Positions 45,281 to 54,749 are shown, counted from the first letter of the stretch. The stretch: DNA of 64,000 nucleotides from Alteromonas sp. M12 (GCF_037478005.1 NZ_CP144164.1:3658001-3722000), one strand, 5' to 3'. The notes: a model not told the origin generated them from the letters alone. A program made the numbers and translations.

Positions 45281-47038
45281 CTATTGAGAACAAACATCGC
45301 AGTCCTCATCAGTAAGCGGCAAATATTCAAGCGAATGCTTAAAATTGTAGAAACGATGAGTTAACTTGATACCTTCATTTACCGCATCATCGTCATCACC
45401 TTTCCAGCTTGTTTTGCATGATTCCGTTTGCTTACCTTCCAAATATCTAATCGCTAGATTAGCCGTCATTACACCAGTCTGAGCTGAACTTGCAGCACCA
45501 TAAGAAATAAATTGTTCACCGCATCCAGCGATACTTTTCATAGTCACTTGGTTTGGTTCTATAAAGTTCATGTTTGAAACTAACCCCCGGGCACCAGATT
45601 CTGGGCAGACATAAGAACACAGCAGGCACCCTTTTGACTCAGAAACATCTAATACCGCATGGCCACCAATCCCAAATCCCTCCAACCAACTATTGATTAC
45701 CGCCACGTCTGTGTTGGTATCTAATAAATATTGCTTAAACAATCGCTCCTGCGTCGGATTACCAATAGCAATGACAAGCAAATCATAACTTTCCATATTT
45801 TGGTTCCGCGCAAATTTCATTAGATCATCTGGATACCATGTTGCGTTAGACCAAGGAAACTGCCTCTGAATAGCCACACTTAGGGCAAATGATTTAGGTG
45901 CACCGACCCAGCCTTGCTCTAAAACATGGCGATACAAATTATTGATTTCATATATGTCCGGATCTACCAGAGTTAAAGATTTGACACCAGCAGCTGACAA
46001 CTTGTGCGCAATTTCGCATCCGACAGAACCGACGCCTATTACTGCCACCTTTTTATCTGAAAGAGACAATCGTCCACCGCCTCGTTGTACCGTACTTTCT
46101 TGATTAAATAACCGGATGGGTAAGGCTGCCAGTGTCCAGTCTTTTAGCTTTTCACCCGTTAGAGGTAGCGCTTTCTTTGATTTGCAAACAAGCTTTAGGG
46201 CAAACCATGTACGATCATCATTGACTGTATTAGCTGTAAAAACTATCCAATAAGTAGTATCACGCCATTGGCCAAACTTTTGCTGTAATTCATTTCTGAT
46301 TGTTGTTGGTAATGCTGTGATGGTATCAATGTACCATTGCTCAAGAGAGTCAAATCGAGACGGTGCTGGAGTGAGCTTATGGATAGGAATGACTAATGCT
46401 ATACCTGCGGCTTCCCTATTTCCCTTCACCATAGACAAGTGAATATCGCTGATTCCAGAAAAGGAATTATCAGCAGGGTGCACCATATAATGACTTTCGA
46501 TGCCAAACTCTTTGTCGCTTAAAGGTGCGTATACTGCCAGCCTTTGCAATATGGGCTTTTCAATATTCGCCAGTAACGGTTTAGAATCATCCTGCCGACA
46601 TTTTCTTAGCCAGTCACTATAGAACTCACGAAGCAACTCCTTATTATTCCAATCGGGATTTGTTAAGCACATCTCTAACAGTGCCACATGCCGTTTAAGG
46701 GACTCTTCGACAACTAATTGTGGTTGCTCGAAATTTATTGATAGGGAATCAGGATCATTAACACAAACAGCGCCAAATATTGCACCAGAATACTGGTATA
46801 CAGTAACGTGAGCTAGCCTGCCAAAAGAGTCAGCGTCAATCAATACAAACTCTGGAAGGCTATGAAAAGGAGGCTCAGCCGCCAGCATCAACTGGATTTC
46901 GGACTCTGCAATAGTTACGTTGACAACGAGCCGAGGGAATCCACCTATGTCACTCACAATGCAGTCATACCCAATCCGCGTAAGATGCTGCTTGATTTTA
47001 CTTTGCAAACTACGCTCCTTGCGACGTTCCAACCACAC
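45281..47038 (-). CDS. cap2: Cap2, E2-E1 fusion conjugating enzyme of type II CBASS
   Basis: A protein of 576-585 residues. The N-terminal half is an E2-like region ('PPFHSLPEFVLIDADSFGR'). The C-terminal E1/ThiF adenylation domain has 'VAVIGVGSVGCEIAHKL', 'LVDPDIYEINNLYRHVL' and an E1 Cys-containing segment 'AGCGEQF'. Cap2 adenylates the C-terminus of its CD-NTase and links it to lysines on cell targets, priming it for activation. GTG 47038 is the longest start; TTG at 47008, with AAGGAG six bases upstream and one base after the CD-NTase stop, may be the true one. The end carries a CxxC ('DCDVC'). Confidence 0.85.
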   Translation of the reverse strand: MWLERRKERSLQSKIKQHLTRIGYDCIVSDIGGFPRLVVNVTIAESEIQLMLAAEPPFHSLPEFVLIDADSFGRLAHVTVYQYSGAIFGAVCVNDPDSLSINFEQPQLVVEESLKRHVALLEMCLTNPDWNNKELLREFYSDWLRKCRQDDSKPLLANIEKPILQRLAVYAPLSDKEFGIESHYMVHPADNSFSGISDIHLSMVKGNREAAGIALVIPIHKLTPAPSRFDSLEQWYIDTITALPTTIRNELQQKFGQWRDTTYWIVFTANTVNDDRTWFALKLVCKSKKALPLTGEKLKDWTLAALPIRLFNQESTVQRGGGRLSLSDKKVAVIGVGSVGCEIAHKLSAAGVKSLTLVDPDIYEINNLYRHVLEQGWVGAPKSFALSVAIQRQFPWSNATWYPDDLMKFARNQNMESYDLLVIAIGNPTQERLFKQYLLDTNTDVAVINSWLEGFGIGGHAVLDVSESKGCLLCSYVCPESGARGLVSNMNFIEPNQVTMKSIAGCGEQFISYGAASSAQTGVMTANLAIRYLEGKQTESCKTSWKGDDDDAVNEGIKLTHRFYNFKHSLEYLPLTDEDCDVCSQ

Positions 47039-48041
47039 CGGCGTTGCTATATGCTACTTTTCCAGCATTGTCACTTTGCTCTTTTTCGGGAACTTCGAAA
47101 TCATTACCAAATAGTCCTTGTAATATTTCACATTGCTTCTTCAGTGAATCTTCCTCTAAAGCTTGATCAAGCTTTGTGAGCAATAACTTAAATTTGTTAT
47201 AGAGCTGAGTGCCTGTATCAATACTGCTGTTTTCGAACACATTTATATATGGCTGCACAGGTAAATAAACGTTGACCTTATATTTATTGTCACCGGCCCA
47301 ATGAAAATAATTACTGGCCATAATTGCCCCGACGGTGTCGCGCAGTGATTGAAGATCATCGACCTTACCGTTGTTATCTATCGCAGGACGAAACTGCTCT
47401 TTCAGCATTAAGGTTAATCCGATTGAAAAAACCTTCTTGCCAATAGCCTGCCCGAACTTCTCATCACGCCATCGCTTAAAATATCTAACCAACCGCTTGA
47501 ATTGCTTTATTTTAAGGTCCGCTGAGCCAATAAACAGGCTACTATTGTTAATGTGCTCGATCAGCTTTTTAGGTTCTGAGGGTGACCATTCTCGATTTTG
47601 TTCATTCGAGTTTAACTTACCGACTGCCAACTCATACTGCTCACCACCTTTCCTGTACACAACAATGTCGATATGCAGACTTAGGTTAATGTAGTCGGCA
47701 GTGACACAAGGCTTTTTAACCCTTGCGTTTTTAAATCCACGCTTCTCAAGTACCTTCAATACAAGCTTTTTTAGCTCAACTGGGTTATCGGGAGCATTGT
47801 CGGCGTCAATCACTACGGCTCTGTCAATATCAAAGTCGTCTACTGGATGCTTTATTCCTGTATATGTACTCAGTGATCCCTGAATAAAAGTTTCGATTAT
47901 TGGATAGCCCGCACTTCTAAATTCGGCCTTAATCTCATCCAATATGCTATTGTCCTTGGCTCTGGCTTCTCGGTAAGCATCGTCCTCTCTACCTAGCTTT
48001 ATTTTGTCGTGAAATTTTGAAAACCTATTCTGTATCGACAT
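47010..48041 (-). CDS. CD-NTase (cGAS/DncV-like nucleotidyltransferase) of CBASS
   Basis: A 343-residue CD-NTase. The nucleotidyltransferase signature is G55-S56 followed by the metal-binding D71-I-D73 in 'VDDFDIDRAV', with the third carboxylate D125 in 'LHIDIVVY'. On phage infection it would make a cyclic di- or oligonucleotide. The C-terminus ends '...GTSQGA', a small flexible tail as required for conjugation by Cap2. It sits 16 bases after the YdjM-like gene and overlaps the longest cap2 frame by 29 bases. The product nucleotide cannot be read from sequence. Confidence 0.88.
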   Translation of the reverse strand: MSIQNRFSKFHDKIKLGREDDAYREARAKDNSILDEIKAEFRSAGYPIIETFIQGSLSTYTGIKHPVDDFDIDRAVVIDADNAPDNPVELKKLVLKVLEKRGFKNARVKKPCVTADYINLSLHIDIVVYRKGGEQYELAVGKLNSNEQNREWSPSEPKKLIEHINNSSLFIGSADLKIKQFKRLVRYFKRWRDEKFGQAIGKKVFSIGLTLMLKEQFRPAIDNNGKVDDLQSLRDTVGAIMASNYFHWAGDNKYKVNVYLPVQPYINVFENSSIDTGTQLYNKFKLLLTKLDQALEEDSLKKQCEILQGLFGNDFEVPEKEQSDNAGKVAYSNAGVVGTSQGA

Positions 48042-48057
48042 ATTAAACTACCTTTTG

Positions 48058-48438
48058 CTAAGAACTTTTAAGCTTACCTACTAAAGGCAAACTTCTGGGA
48101 GTAACGGCATCAAGCACTAAATGACTTAAATATCCTGCGCTGGCGCACAATAAAAGTAGCCGAACTACTTTCTCTAAATTGTCCTCAGGATCCCAGTCAT
48201 ACACTCTCTTTGTGCCGTATCCCACTAATCCTACAAAAGCTAGGCTATGGAAAAACTGTCTATGATGAGGATTTTTAAACGCGGGCTCTAAAATATCAGG
48301 TAACTTTCCAAAAAGTGTTCCAACAATGGGCGCGGTTAATAATAATTTGGGATCTTTATCTATTAACTCAGGATTAGCTAGCCCGACCGCGAGGCCTGTT
48401 AACCCACCCGCCAAGCTATGAGTTCTGCCGTTAGCCAT
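48058..48438 (-). CDS. YdjM-like (DUF457) putative membrane-bound metal-dependent hydrolase
   Basis: A 126-residue protein with the YdjM layout: an N-terminal 'RTHSLAGGLTGLAVGL' (conserved His and small-residue helix), 'FGKLPDILEP' (Asp), 'HHRQFFHSLAF' and 'GYLSHLVLDAVTPR' (H, D, T). These positions match the metal-binding residues of the family, and two or three hydrophobic helices suggest inner-membrane location. It starts one base after the stop of the small basic gene (AAGGAGAAG is its ribosome-binding site) and 16 bases before the CD-NTase. Its role in CBASS is unknown. Confidence 0.75.
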   Translation of the reverse strand: MANGRTHSLAGGLTGLAVGLANPELIDKDPKLLLTAPIVGTLFGKLPDILEPAFKNPHHRQFFHSLAFVGLVGYGTKRVYDWDPEDNLEKVVRLLLLCASAGYLSHLVLDAVTPRSLPLVGKLKSS

Positions 48439-48439
48439 A

Positions 48440-48613
48440 CTACTTCTCCTTCCTTACGCCTTTAAAAGGAGTCTTATCGGACGTTTTCACGTCTAAAAAC
48501 CTGCCCGTATCGGAGTCACGTTTAACATAGTGACCAGAAGGGGTTTTAGTTTGTGAGCGACCCCGCACGGCACCATGCCGACGGTTATCACCTGATTTTC
48601 CATTGGTAGCCAT
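48440..48613 (-). CDS. Small basic protein, first gene of the CBASS operon
   Basis: A 57-residue protein of which about a third is Lys or Arg: 'GDNRRHGAVRGRSQT', 'HYVKRDSDTGRFLDV', 'PFKGVRKEK'. It is too short for the usual length cut-off. GGAGG lies eight bases before the ATG at 48613. I recall similar small proteins (GDNRRxGAVxxRSQ... RDxxTGRFMDVK...FKGVRxE) near phage-defence genes. The sequence is real coding DNA: it has a ribosome-binding site, and the next gene starts one base later. A nucleic-acid-binding or regulatory role is guesswork. Confidence 0.75.
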   Translation of the reverse strand: MATNGKSGDNRRHGAVRGRSQTKTPSGHYVKRDSDTGRFLDVKTSDKTPFKGVRKEK

Positions 48614-48648
48614 GAGGGCCTCCTATTAGTTGTTTATAAAATTAAAAG

Positions 48649-48700
48649 ATCGCAATATGCGATACTTATGATATTTATACATCATCATATTGATGATGTA
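48649..48700. promoter_or_regulatory. Two palindromes in the CBASS/capW divergent promoter, candidate CapW operators
   Basis: ATCGCA-ATA-TGCGAT (48649-48663) is a perfect 6-bp inverted repeat. TACATCATCA-TAT-TGATGATGTA (48678-48700) is a perfect 10-bp inverted repeat with a 3-bp centre. Both lie between the first CBASS gene (start 48613) and the divergent WYL regulator (start 48756). Dimeric CapW/BrxR repressors bind such sites. Confidence 0.7.
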
Positions 48701-48755
48701 AAGTGATTATAAGTAGTTTATATTATTAACATAAAAGTAAAAAAATGGATGGCAC

Positions 48756-49643
48756 ATGAAAGATATCAATGAAGTTCCAAAAAATGTGCATGATAGACTG
48801 GAGTACATCGAGTTTATGTTGCGATTCAGAGGCTGGGTTTCTCGTTCTGATCTGACAGAAAGGTTTGAACTAGGAGAAGCCGCAGCAACAAGAGACATAC
48901 GTCTTTACCGAGAGCATGCAGAACAAAACCTTGCCCTAAATCAGAAAACAAAAAAATATGAAATATGTGAAAACAAATTTAAGCCGTTGTTTGCATTTTC
49001 TATTCAACGTGCCCTTTCGAAACTGCGTACCTCAAAAGTTGCAGAGTCGCTGGGCCTATCAGAATTTAATGGCGTACTTAATCCCCCACGACTGGCTTAC
49101 CCTGACGTAGATGTGCTATCTAGCGTTACTCGTGCAATCTCATCTTCAAGAGCACTTAAGGTAACTTATAAGGCATTAGTAAGTGGTAAGTCGAATAAGC
49201 TGCTGTATCCATTAGCTATATTTGACAATGGAATCCATTGGTACTTAAGAGCATTTGATCCTTCTAAAAAAGAATATAGATCATATGTATTAACAAGGTT
49301 TGTTTCTGTAGAAATCGATCACGACAATCCAGTTAAAGGTGAAATGAAGCTTTCAGATCATCAATGGAATAGAATGGTTGAATTAGAATTAGTTCCACAT
49401 CCAAATAAACGAAATGTTAGACAGCCGGATACCATATCACATGACTTTAACATGGAAGGTGGCAAGCTAAAATTAACTGTCAGAGCTGCCGTAGCCGGTT
49501 ACTGGCTAAGACATTGGAATGTGGACTGTACGGAAGATCACAGCCTTGAGGGTTTTCACTATCAATTGTGGCTATGTAATCACCAAACCTTGTACAACGT
49601 CGAAAGTCGCTCACTAGCACCCGGACTGTCTGAATACCAATAA
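48756..49643 (+). CDS. capW: CapW-like WYL-domain transcriptional repressor
   Basis: A 295-residue regulator. It has an N-terminal winged helix-turn-helix ('FRGWVSRSDLTERFELGEAAATRDIRLY', about 22-50), a WYL domain in the middle ('YPLAIFDNGIHWYLRAFDP' and 'YVLTRFVSVEI') and a C-terminal WCX-type domain. This is the architecture of CapW and BrxR, which repress defence operons until a ligand appears during infection. It is divergent from the CBASS operon, with palindromes in the 142-base gap. hsdM follows 107 bases later on the same strand. Confidence 0.85.
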   Translation: MKDINEVPKNVHDRLEYIEFMLRFRGWVSRSDLTERFELGEAAATRDIRLYREHAEQNLALNQKTKKYEICENKFKPLFAFSIQRALSKLRTSKVAESLGLSEFNGVLNPPRLAYPDVDVLSSVTRAISSSRALKVTYKALVSGKSNKLLYPLAIFDNGIHWYLRAFDPSKKEYRSYVLTRFVSVEIDHDNPVKGEMKLSDHQWNRMVELELVPHPNKRNVRQPDTISHDFNMEGGKLKLTVRAAVAGYWLRHWNVDCTEDHSLEGFHYQLWLCNHQTLYNVESRSLAPGLSEYQ

Positions 49644-49750
49644 CAAAAATAACAACAAACATTTTAGAACTGCCTGTTGGCCCTTTCTGCATAAATTGTA
49701 TGGGGCAATTCAACAGCATTGTTCTTACAAAAGGAACTTAAAGGAATACC

Positions 49751-52219
49751 ATGGCAATTAAAAAAACAGAACTCTATTCATCCCTTTGGGCTAGCTGTGA
49801 TGAGCTGCGTGGCGGGATGGATGCCAGCCAATATAAAGATTACGTGCTTACTATGTTGTTTATGAAGTACGTTTCAGACAAGTTCAAAGGTGACCCTTAC
49901 GGCATGATTGTAGTGCCAAAAGGTGCTAGTTATGACGATATGGTTGCCGCGAAAGGCGATAAAGAAATTGGCGATAAGATTAATAAAATTATCGCGGCCT
50001 TAGCCGAAGAAAATGATCTTAAAGGTGTGATTGACGTTGCCGACTTTAACGATGAAGACAAGTTAGGTAAAGGCAAAGAAATGATCGACCGCCTGACTAA
50101 ACTGGTGGGTATTTTTCAAGGTTTAGATTTAACTGCCAACCGCGCTGCGGGTGATGATTTATTAGGTGATGCATATGAATATCTTATGCGTCACTTTGCT
50201 ACCGAATCAGGTAAATCAAAGGGGCAGTTCTATACGCCATCTGAAGTATCACAAATTCTAGCCAAGGTTGTGGGGATAACAGAGGACACTCCACAGGACG
50301 CAACTGTGTATGACTGTGCGTGCGGGTCGGGTTCACTATTGCTAAAAGCCAGCGATGAAGCCCCGCGTGGTTTATCTATTTTTGGGCAGGAAATGGATAA
50401 CGCCACTAGTGCATTAGCCCGTATGAATATGATATTGCATAACAACGCCACCGCCAAAATCTGGAAAGGTAATACCTTGTCAGATCCGCAATGGAAAGAT
50501 GCGGCCAACCAATTAAAAACCTTTGATTTTGCAGTAGCTAACCCACCTTTTTCAAATAAAAATTGGACTAGTGGCTTAACCCCAGAAAACGATTTATACA
50601 ACCGCTTTACTTGGGGTATTCCACCAGAAAAAAACGGTGATTACACCTTCTTATTGCACATTATCAAAAGCTTAAAAAGCACAGGTAAAGGCGCGGTTAT
50701 CTTGCCTCATGGTGTGTTATTTCGTGGCAATGCTGAGGCCACCATTCGTGAAAATCTCATCAAGCAAGGTTACATTAAAGGCATTATTGGTTTACCTGCT
50801 AACTTGTTTTACGGCACAGGCATTCCTGCTTGTATTATTGTGATTGATAAAGAGCACGCACAACAGGCAGTGACTAACTTTAATGAAGGTGATGACAACC
50901 TGCCAACAGTTACAGGCCGCCCTATCTTTATGATTGATGCCAGTAAAGGCTTTATCAAAGATGGCAATAAGAACCGCTTACGTAGCCAAGACATTCATAA
51001 AATTGTGGATGTGTTTAACAAAGGTATAGTGTTAGATGGATTTAGCCGTTTAGTGCCGCTGGATGTCGTTGCTGCTAACGATTACAACCTCAATATTCCG
51101 CGCTATATCGACTCGTCAGAGCCAGAAGATTTGCACGATTTGAGCGCCCATTTGCAAGGTGGCATTCCAAACCGTGATATTGATGCTCTAGAGCACTACT
51201 GGCAGGTATTCCCAAGCATTCGCGCCACACTGTTTAAACCCGCCCGTGATGGCTACAGCCACGGCATGATTGAAGCAAGCAAGGTTAAAAGCAGCATTCT
51301 TGCCCATCAAGAATTTAAAGACTTTGCCAGCCGCAGCTTATTGCCATTTAAACAATGGATACCACAGGCTAAGTTGAAAGAAATCAAGGTAGGCGATAAT
51401 CCGAAAAGCTTCATTTTTAATATTTCTGAAAGCTTACTTAACGCCTATGCCAATAGCGACCTGCTCAGTAAATACGACATTTACCAAATCTTAATGGATT
51501 ATTGGGCAGATACCATGCAAGACGATGTTTATGTATTGGCGCAAGACGATTGGCAAGCAGGAAACATCTTACGTGAGTTAGTGGCGAAAAAGGGCGAAAA
51601 ACTCAAAGAAACGCCTGACTTAATCATTAATAAGAAAAAGTACAAAGCTGAGCTTATTCCACCAAGCCTGATAGTGGCGCGTTACTTTGCCGCTGAACAA
51701 ACACATGTGGATGCGCAGCAAGCCAAGCAAGACGAAGCCACTCTAGCTCTTGAAGCCTACTTAGAAGAACATGGTGCTGAAGACGGTTTATTGGCTGATG
51801 CAATGAACGATAAAGACAAGATCACCAAAGCCAGTGTCTTAGCACGAACTAAACTAGTAGCCAATTCTGAAGAATTGAAAGCTTTAATGCATGCCTCTAA
51901 GTTATTTAACGCAGATGCCGCAGCCAAAAAAGCCGTAAAAGAAGCGCAAGAAAAACTCGATTTAGCAGTGTTTAACCAATACCCCAAACTTTCTATCGAT
52001 GAAATCAAAACTCTGATTGTCGATGATAAATGGTTAGCTACACTGCAAGCGAGCATCATTGCAGAAATAGAACGTGTTACTCAACATATGGCAAATCGCG
52101 TAAAAGAACTGGAAGAGCGCTACAGCAAACCATTACCGACACTAACCAAATCGGTTGAAGACTTGAGCGACAAAGTGGCAGATCATCTAAAAGCAATGGG
52201 CTTGGAGTGGTCGCTATGA
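49751..52219 (+). CDS. hsdM: HsdM, type I restriction-modification methyltransferase subunit
   Basis: An 822-residue N6-adenine methyltransferase. The N-terminal helical HsdM domain (about 1-150) precedes the SAM site DCACGSG (188-194) and the catalytic N264-P-P-F267. The family mean is about 500-530 residues: an extra C-terminal region of about 300 residues (from 510) is Lys/Glu/Ala-rich with coiled-coil character ('QQAKQDEATLALEAYLEE'). AAAGGA precedes the start. The stop overlaps hsdS in ATGA. With HsdS it modifies adenines in a bipartite site, and with HsdR cuts unmodified DNA. Confidence 0.92.
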   Translation: MAIKKTELYSSLWASCDELRGGMDASQYKDYVLTMLFMKYVSDKFKGDPYGMIVVPKGASYDDMVAAKGDKEIGDKINKIIAALAEENDLKGVIDVADFNDEDKLGKGKEMIDRLTKLVGIFQGLDLTANRAAGDDLLGDAYEYLMRHFATESGKSKGQFYTPSEVSQILAKVVGITEDTPQDATVYDCACGSGSLLLKASDEAPRGLSIFGQEMDNATSALARMNMILHNNATAKIWKGNTLSDPQWKDAANQLKTFDFAVANPPFSNKNWTSGLTPENDLYNRFTWGIPPEKNGDYTFLLHIIKSLKSTGKGAVILPHGVLFRGNAEATIRENLIKQGYIKGIIGLPANLFYGTGIPACIIVIDKEHAQQAVTNFNEGDDNLPTVTGRPIFMIDASKGFIKDGNKNRLRSQDIHKIVDVFNKGIVLDGFSRLVPLDVVAANDYNLNIPRYIDSSEPEDLHDLSAHLQGGIPNRDIDALEHYWQVFPSIRATLFKPARDGYSHGMIEASKVKSSILAHQEFKDFASRSLLPFKQWIPQAKLKEIKVGDNPKSFIFNISESLLNAYANSDLLSKYDIYQILMDYWADTMQDDVYVLAQDDWQAGNILRELVAKKGEKLKETPDLIINKKKYKAELIPPSLIVARYFAAEQTHVDAQQAKQDEATLALEAYLEEHGAEDGLLADAMNDKDKITKASVLARTKLVANSEELKALMHASKLFNADAAAKKAVKEAQEKLDLAVFNQYPKLSIDEIKTLIVDDKWLATLQASIIAEIERVTQHMANRVKELEERYSKPLPTLTKSVEDLSDKVADHLKAMGLEWSL

Positions 52220-53469
52220 GTGTGATTGAACGAGAAGTTCCGAAAGGATATCAACAAACGGATGTTGGAGTTATTCCTGTTGAGTGGGAAAGTGTCAATT
52301 TTGGCGATCTATTCCAGCAGTCAATTACAAGAAAACAACTAAAACCAAATGATTGCATAACTTTTATTGGAATGCAGGATGTTAGTGAGTCAGCTCAGTT
52401 AACTAGTCCTAAGAATAGAATATACGAACAAGTAAAGACAGGATTTACATATTTCGAAAAAAATGACGTTTTAGTAGCTAAAATTACGCCATGTTTTGAA
52501 AATGGAAAAGGATGTTATACGCATGAAATAAATACTGAAGTAGGTTTCGGTAGTACAGAGTTTCATGTACTGAGAGCGAAAGAAAAGTCGGACTCTAAGT
52601 TTATATATTTTTGGACTACTAGAAATAGTTTAAGGCAAGACTTAGAAGGAGAAATGGTTGGAAGCGCTGGACACAGACGAGTGCCCTTAGCTGCTTTACA
52701 AAATTATCGTATACCTTGCCCAAGTAATAGTGAAGAACAAACCGCCATTGCCAATGCTTTATCCGATGTCGATGCTCTATTAACTGAATTAGAAAATCTA
52801 ATTGCCAAAAAACAAGCGATTAAAACCGCCACTATGCAGCAACTGCTAACAGGCAAAACCCGTTTACCGCAATTCGCTACCCACACCGAAGGTGAAAAGC
52901 AAGACCAACCCAAAGGCACCAAACCCAGTGAACTAGGCGAAATCCCTGAGGATTGGGATGTAAAAGCTTTTGGACAAGTTATGTGTATTAGACATGGCAA
53001 AGATCAAAAAGCTGTACAAGTAGTTGATGGACTTTATCCGATCTTTGGTACTGGTGGAAAAATGGGAACTACCAATACTCCCCTATATGATAAGCCTTCG
53101 GTACTTATTGGACGAAAAGGTACAATAAACAAACCAAGATATGCTGATAATCCATTCTGGACTGTAGACACTTTATTTTATTCGGAAATCGCACCTAATG
53201 CTGAACCCAAATTTATATTTTACAAGTTCTGTATGATTGATTGGATGCAATACAATGAGGCTTCTGGTGTTCCTAGTCTAAACGCTTCAACCATCGAGAG
53301 CGTTACAGCTTCTTTTCCTAGTAAAGAAGAGCAAACCGCTATAGCCACCATTCTCTCGGATATGGATAACGAAATCCAAACCCTTGAACAGCGCCTAAAG
53401 AAAACCCGCCAAATCAAACAAGGCATGATGCAAGAACTACTCACAGGCCGCACAAGGTTACCATTTTGA
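52216..53469 (+). CDS. hsdS: HsdS, type I restriction-modification specificity subunit
   Basis: A 417-residue HsdS with two target-recognition domains (about 1-175 and 225-375). They are separated by a conserved central helix ending 'ATMQQLLTGKTRLP' and closed by a conserved tail 'GMMQELLTGRTRLPF'. Both recognition domains carry the 'SNSEEQTAIANALSDVD' or 'SKEEQTAIATILSDMD' repeat. Start at 52216 from the ATGA overlap with hsdM; the GTG three codons earlier is rejected. The DNA of its tail (53411-53466) recurs at the end of the DUF429-like gene 2.1 kb downstream. Confidence 0.92.
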   Translation: MSVIEREVPKGYQQTDVGVIPVEWESVNFGDLFQQSITRKQLKPNDCITFIGMQDVSESAQLTSPKNRIYEQVKTGFTYFEKNDVLVAKITPCFENGKGCYTHEINTEVGFGSTEFHVLRAKEKSDSKFIYFWTTRNSLRQDLEGEMVGSAGHRRVPLAALQNYRIPCPSNSEEQTAIANALSDVDALLTELENLIAKKQAIKTATMQQLLTGKTRLPQFATHTEGEKQDQPKGTKPSELGEIPEDWDVKAFGQVMCIRHGKDQKAVQVVDGLYPIFGTGGKMGTTNTPLYDKPSVLIGRKGTINKPRYADNPFWTVDTLFYSEIAPNAEPKFIFYKFCMIDWMQYNEASGVPSLNASTIESVTASFPSKEEQTAIATILSDMDNEIQTLEQRLKKTRQIKQGMMQELLTGRTRLPF

Positions 53470-54716
53470 TTTGCGTGAATTGTGTTTACCTCCGCTCTTT
53501 AAAAGAGTTTGTTACTAGTAATGGTCTAAGTGCAAGTTGTGACTATTGTGATAACCAAGATATCTGTGTAGACGATGAAAAGTTTGAACAGTTTTTGCTA
53601 GGTAAGGCGAAAGAAATATTGGTCACTACGGACGAGTTATCAAAGTATGACCAAGCGATGATATTCGAATGCGGTAGCCCTGACCCTCATGTATTTAAAC
53701 TATTTGACTTCTTTGAATCCCACCTCGATTTAGTAAATGAGTCATTTGTAGAGCAATTTATCGAAAAAGTACCGGATGAAACCAATCAGAATGGCTATTC
53801 AATTTTATATGTTTTAAATGATGGCAACCTTGATGAATTAAATGATTTCGAAGAGCGTTGGTATAATTTTACTCATTCAATACGACATAGTAAGCGGTTT
53901 TTTAATAAGTTGGCCTTCACGTTTTGTAAGGACTTATTTGAAACAATTGTCGAGGACGGTCAGTTACTAAAGCATTTAGTTGTTGATTTACCAGCCACAC
54001 AACCTCTTTACCGTGCAAGAGTGGGTTACTCTATTGCTGATATTGAAGCCATTGATAAAGATCCTATAAACCAGTTAGGAGCGGTGCCTGCAAAATTTGC
54101 TAGTTCACAGCGAATGACTCCAGCAGGTGTATCCGCATTCTATGCAGCATTTGACCGAAATACATGTATTAGTGAATTAAGACCAATTGTAGGCGATGGT
54201 GTGGTTTCCGGAGAATTTCGCCCGAATAGAGCTTTAAAACTCTTGGATTTGAACATTTTGAAAGATGTTCAAATTAATGACGATATATTTTCAGATAGAT
54301 GGCTGGTTTTATCTCATGCTTACGCTTTTTTCCCAGAGTTGGTCTTCAAACTTACACGACCGTCTAGTCGTAATAATCAACATGATTATTTAGCGACTCA
54401 AGTCATCTTTGAGTTTCTCAGTACCGAATTTGGTTCTCAAATTGACGGAATTATATACCCTTCAATACAAAAAAACGGTGACAGCAAATGTGTGGTTTTA
54501 TTCCCAGAACATTCGCTAGCAAACAACGGTTTAGTAAATATCAACAATGTCGATGATCCTTTCGAAGAAAATAACCCAGCATTATTTTTTGTTCCTGAGT
54601 CAATCAAGTTTCATAAAGTGAAGAGTGCAAGCTTTGAAGCAACAGAAGAAGACAACTCAGTAATGCTAACATCCAGTGATTCGATGCTAAGAACGTTTTT
54701 CCCAAGTGAGAGATAA
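53466..54716 (+). CDS. RES-domain protein with zinc-ribbon-like and HEPN-type N-terminus
   Basis: A 416-residue protein. The N-terminus has CxxC ('CVNC') and CDYC (residues about 26-29), a putative zinc ribbon. Residues about 60-180 are helical, as in the HEPN/RES N-terminal domain. The RES domain begins at 'PLYRARVGYS' and continues 'KFASSQRMTPAGVSAFYAAF' and 'CISELRPI'. RES proteins degrade NAD+ by an ADP-ribosyltransferase-like fold. No Xre-type antitoxin accompanies it. TTG at 53466 overlaps the hsdS stop; GTG at 53475 would lose the first Cys. It lies in the hsd operon. Confidence 0.8.
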   Translation: MICVNCVYLRSLKEFVTSNGLSASCDYCDNQDICVDDEKFEQFLLGKAKEILVTTDELSKYDQAMIFECGSPDPHVFKLFDFFESHLDLVNESFVEQFIEKVPDETNQNGYSILYVLNDGNLDELNDFEERWYNFTHSIRHSKRFFNKLAFTFCKDLFETIVEDGQLLKHLVVDLPATQPLYRARVGYSIADIEAIDKDPINQLGAVPAKFASSQRMTPAGVSAFYAAFDRNTCISELRPIVGDGVVSGEFRPNRALKLLDLNILKDVQINDDIFSDRWLVLSHAYAFFPELVFKLTRPSSRNNQHDYLATQVIFEFLSTEFGSQIDGIIYPSIQKNGDSKCVVLFPEHSLANNGLVNINNVDDPFEENNPALFFVPESIKFHKVKSASFEATEEDNSVMLTSSDSMLRTFFPSER

Positions 54717-54749
54717 TAAACATGGTATTACTAATATTGGTGCAAGCCT

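Noticed and set aside
53466..54716. RES toxin of a RES-Xre toxin-antitoxin pair
   Set aside because: No Xre-type antitoxin is adjacent, and the protein has extra N-terminal domains; it belongs to the longer RES class.
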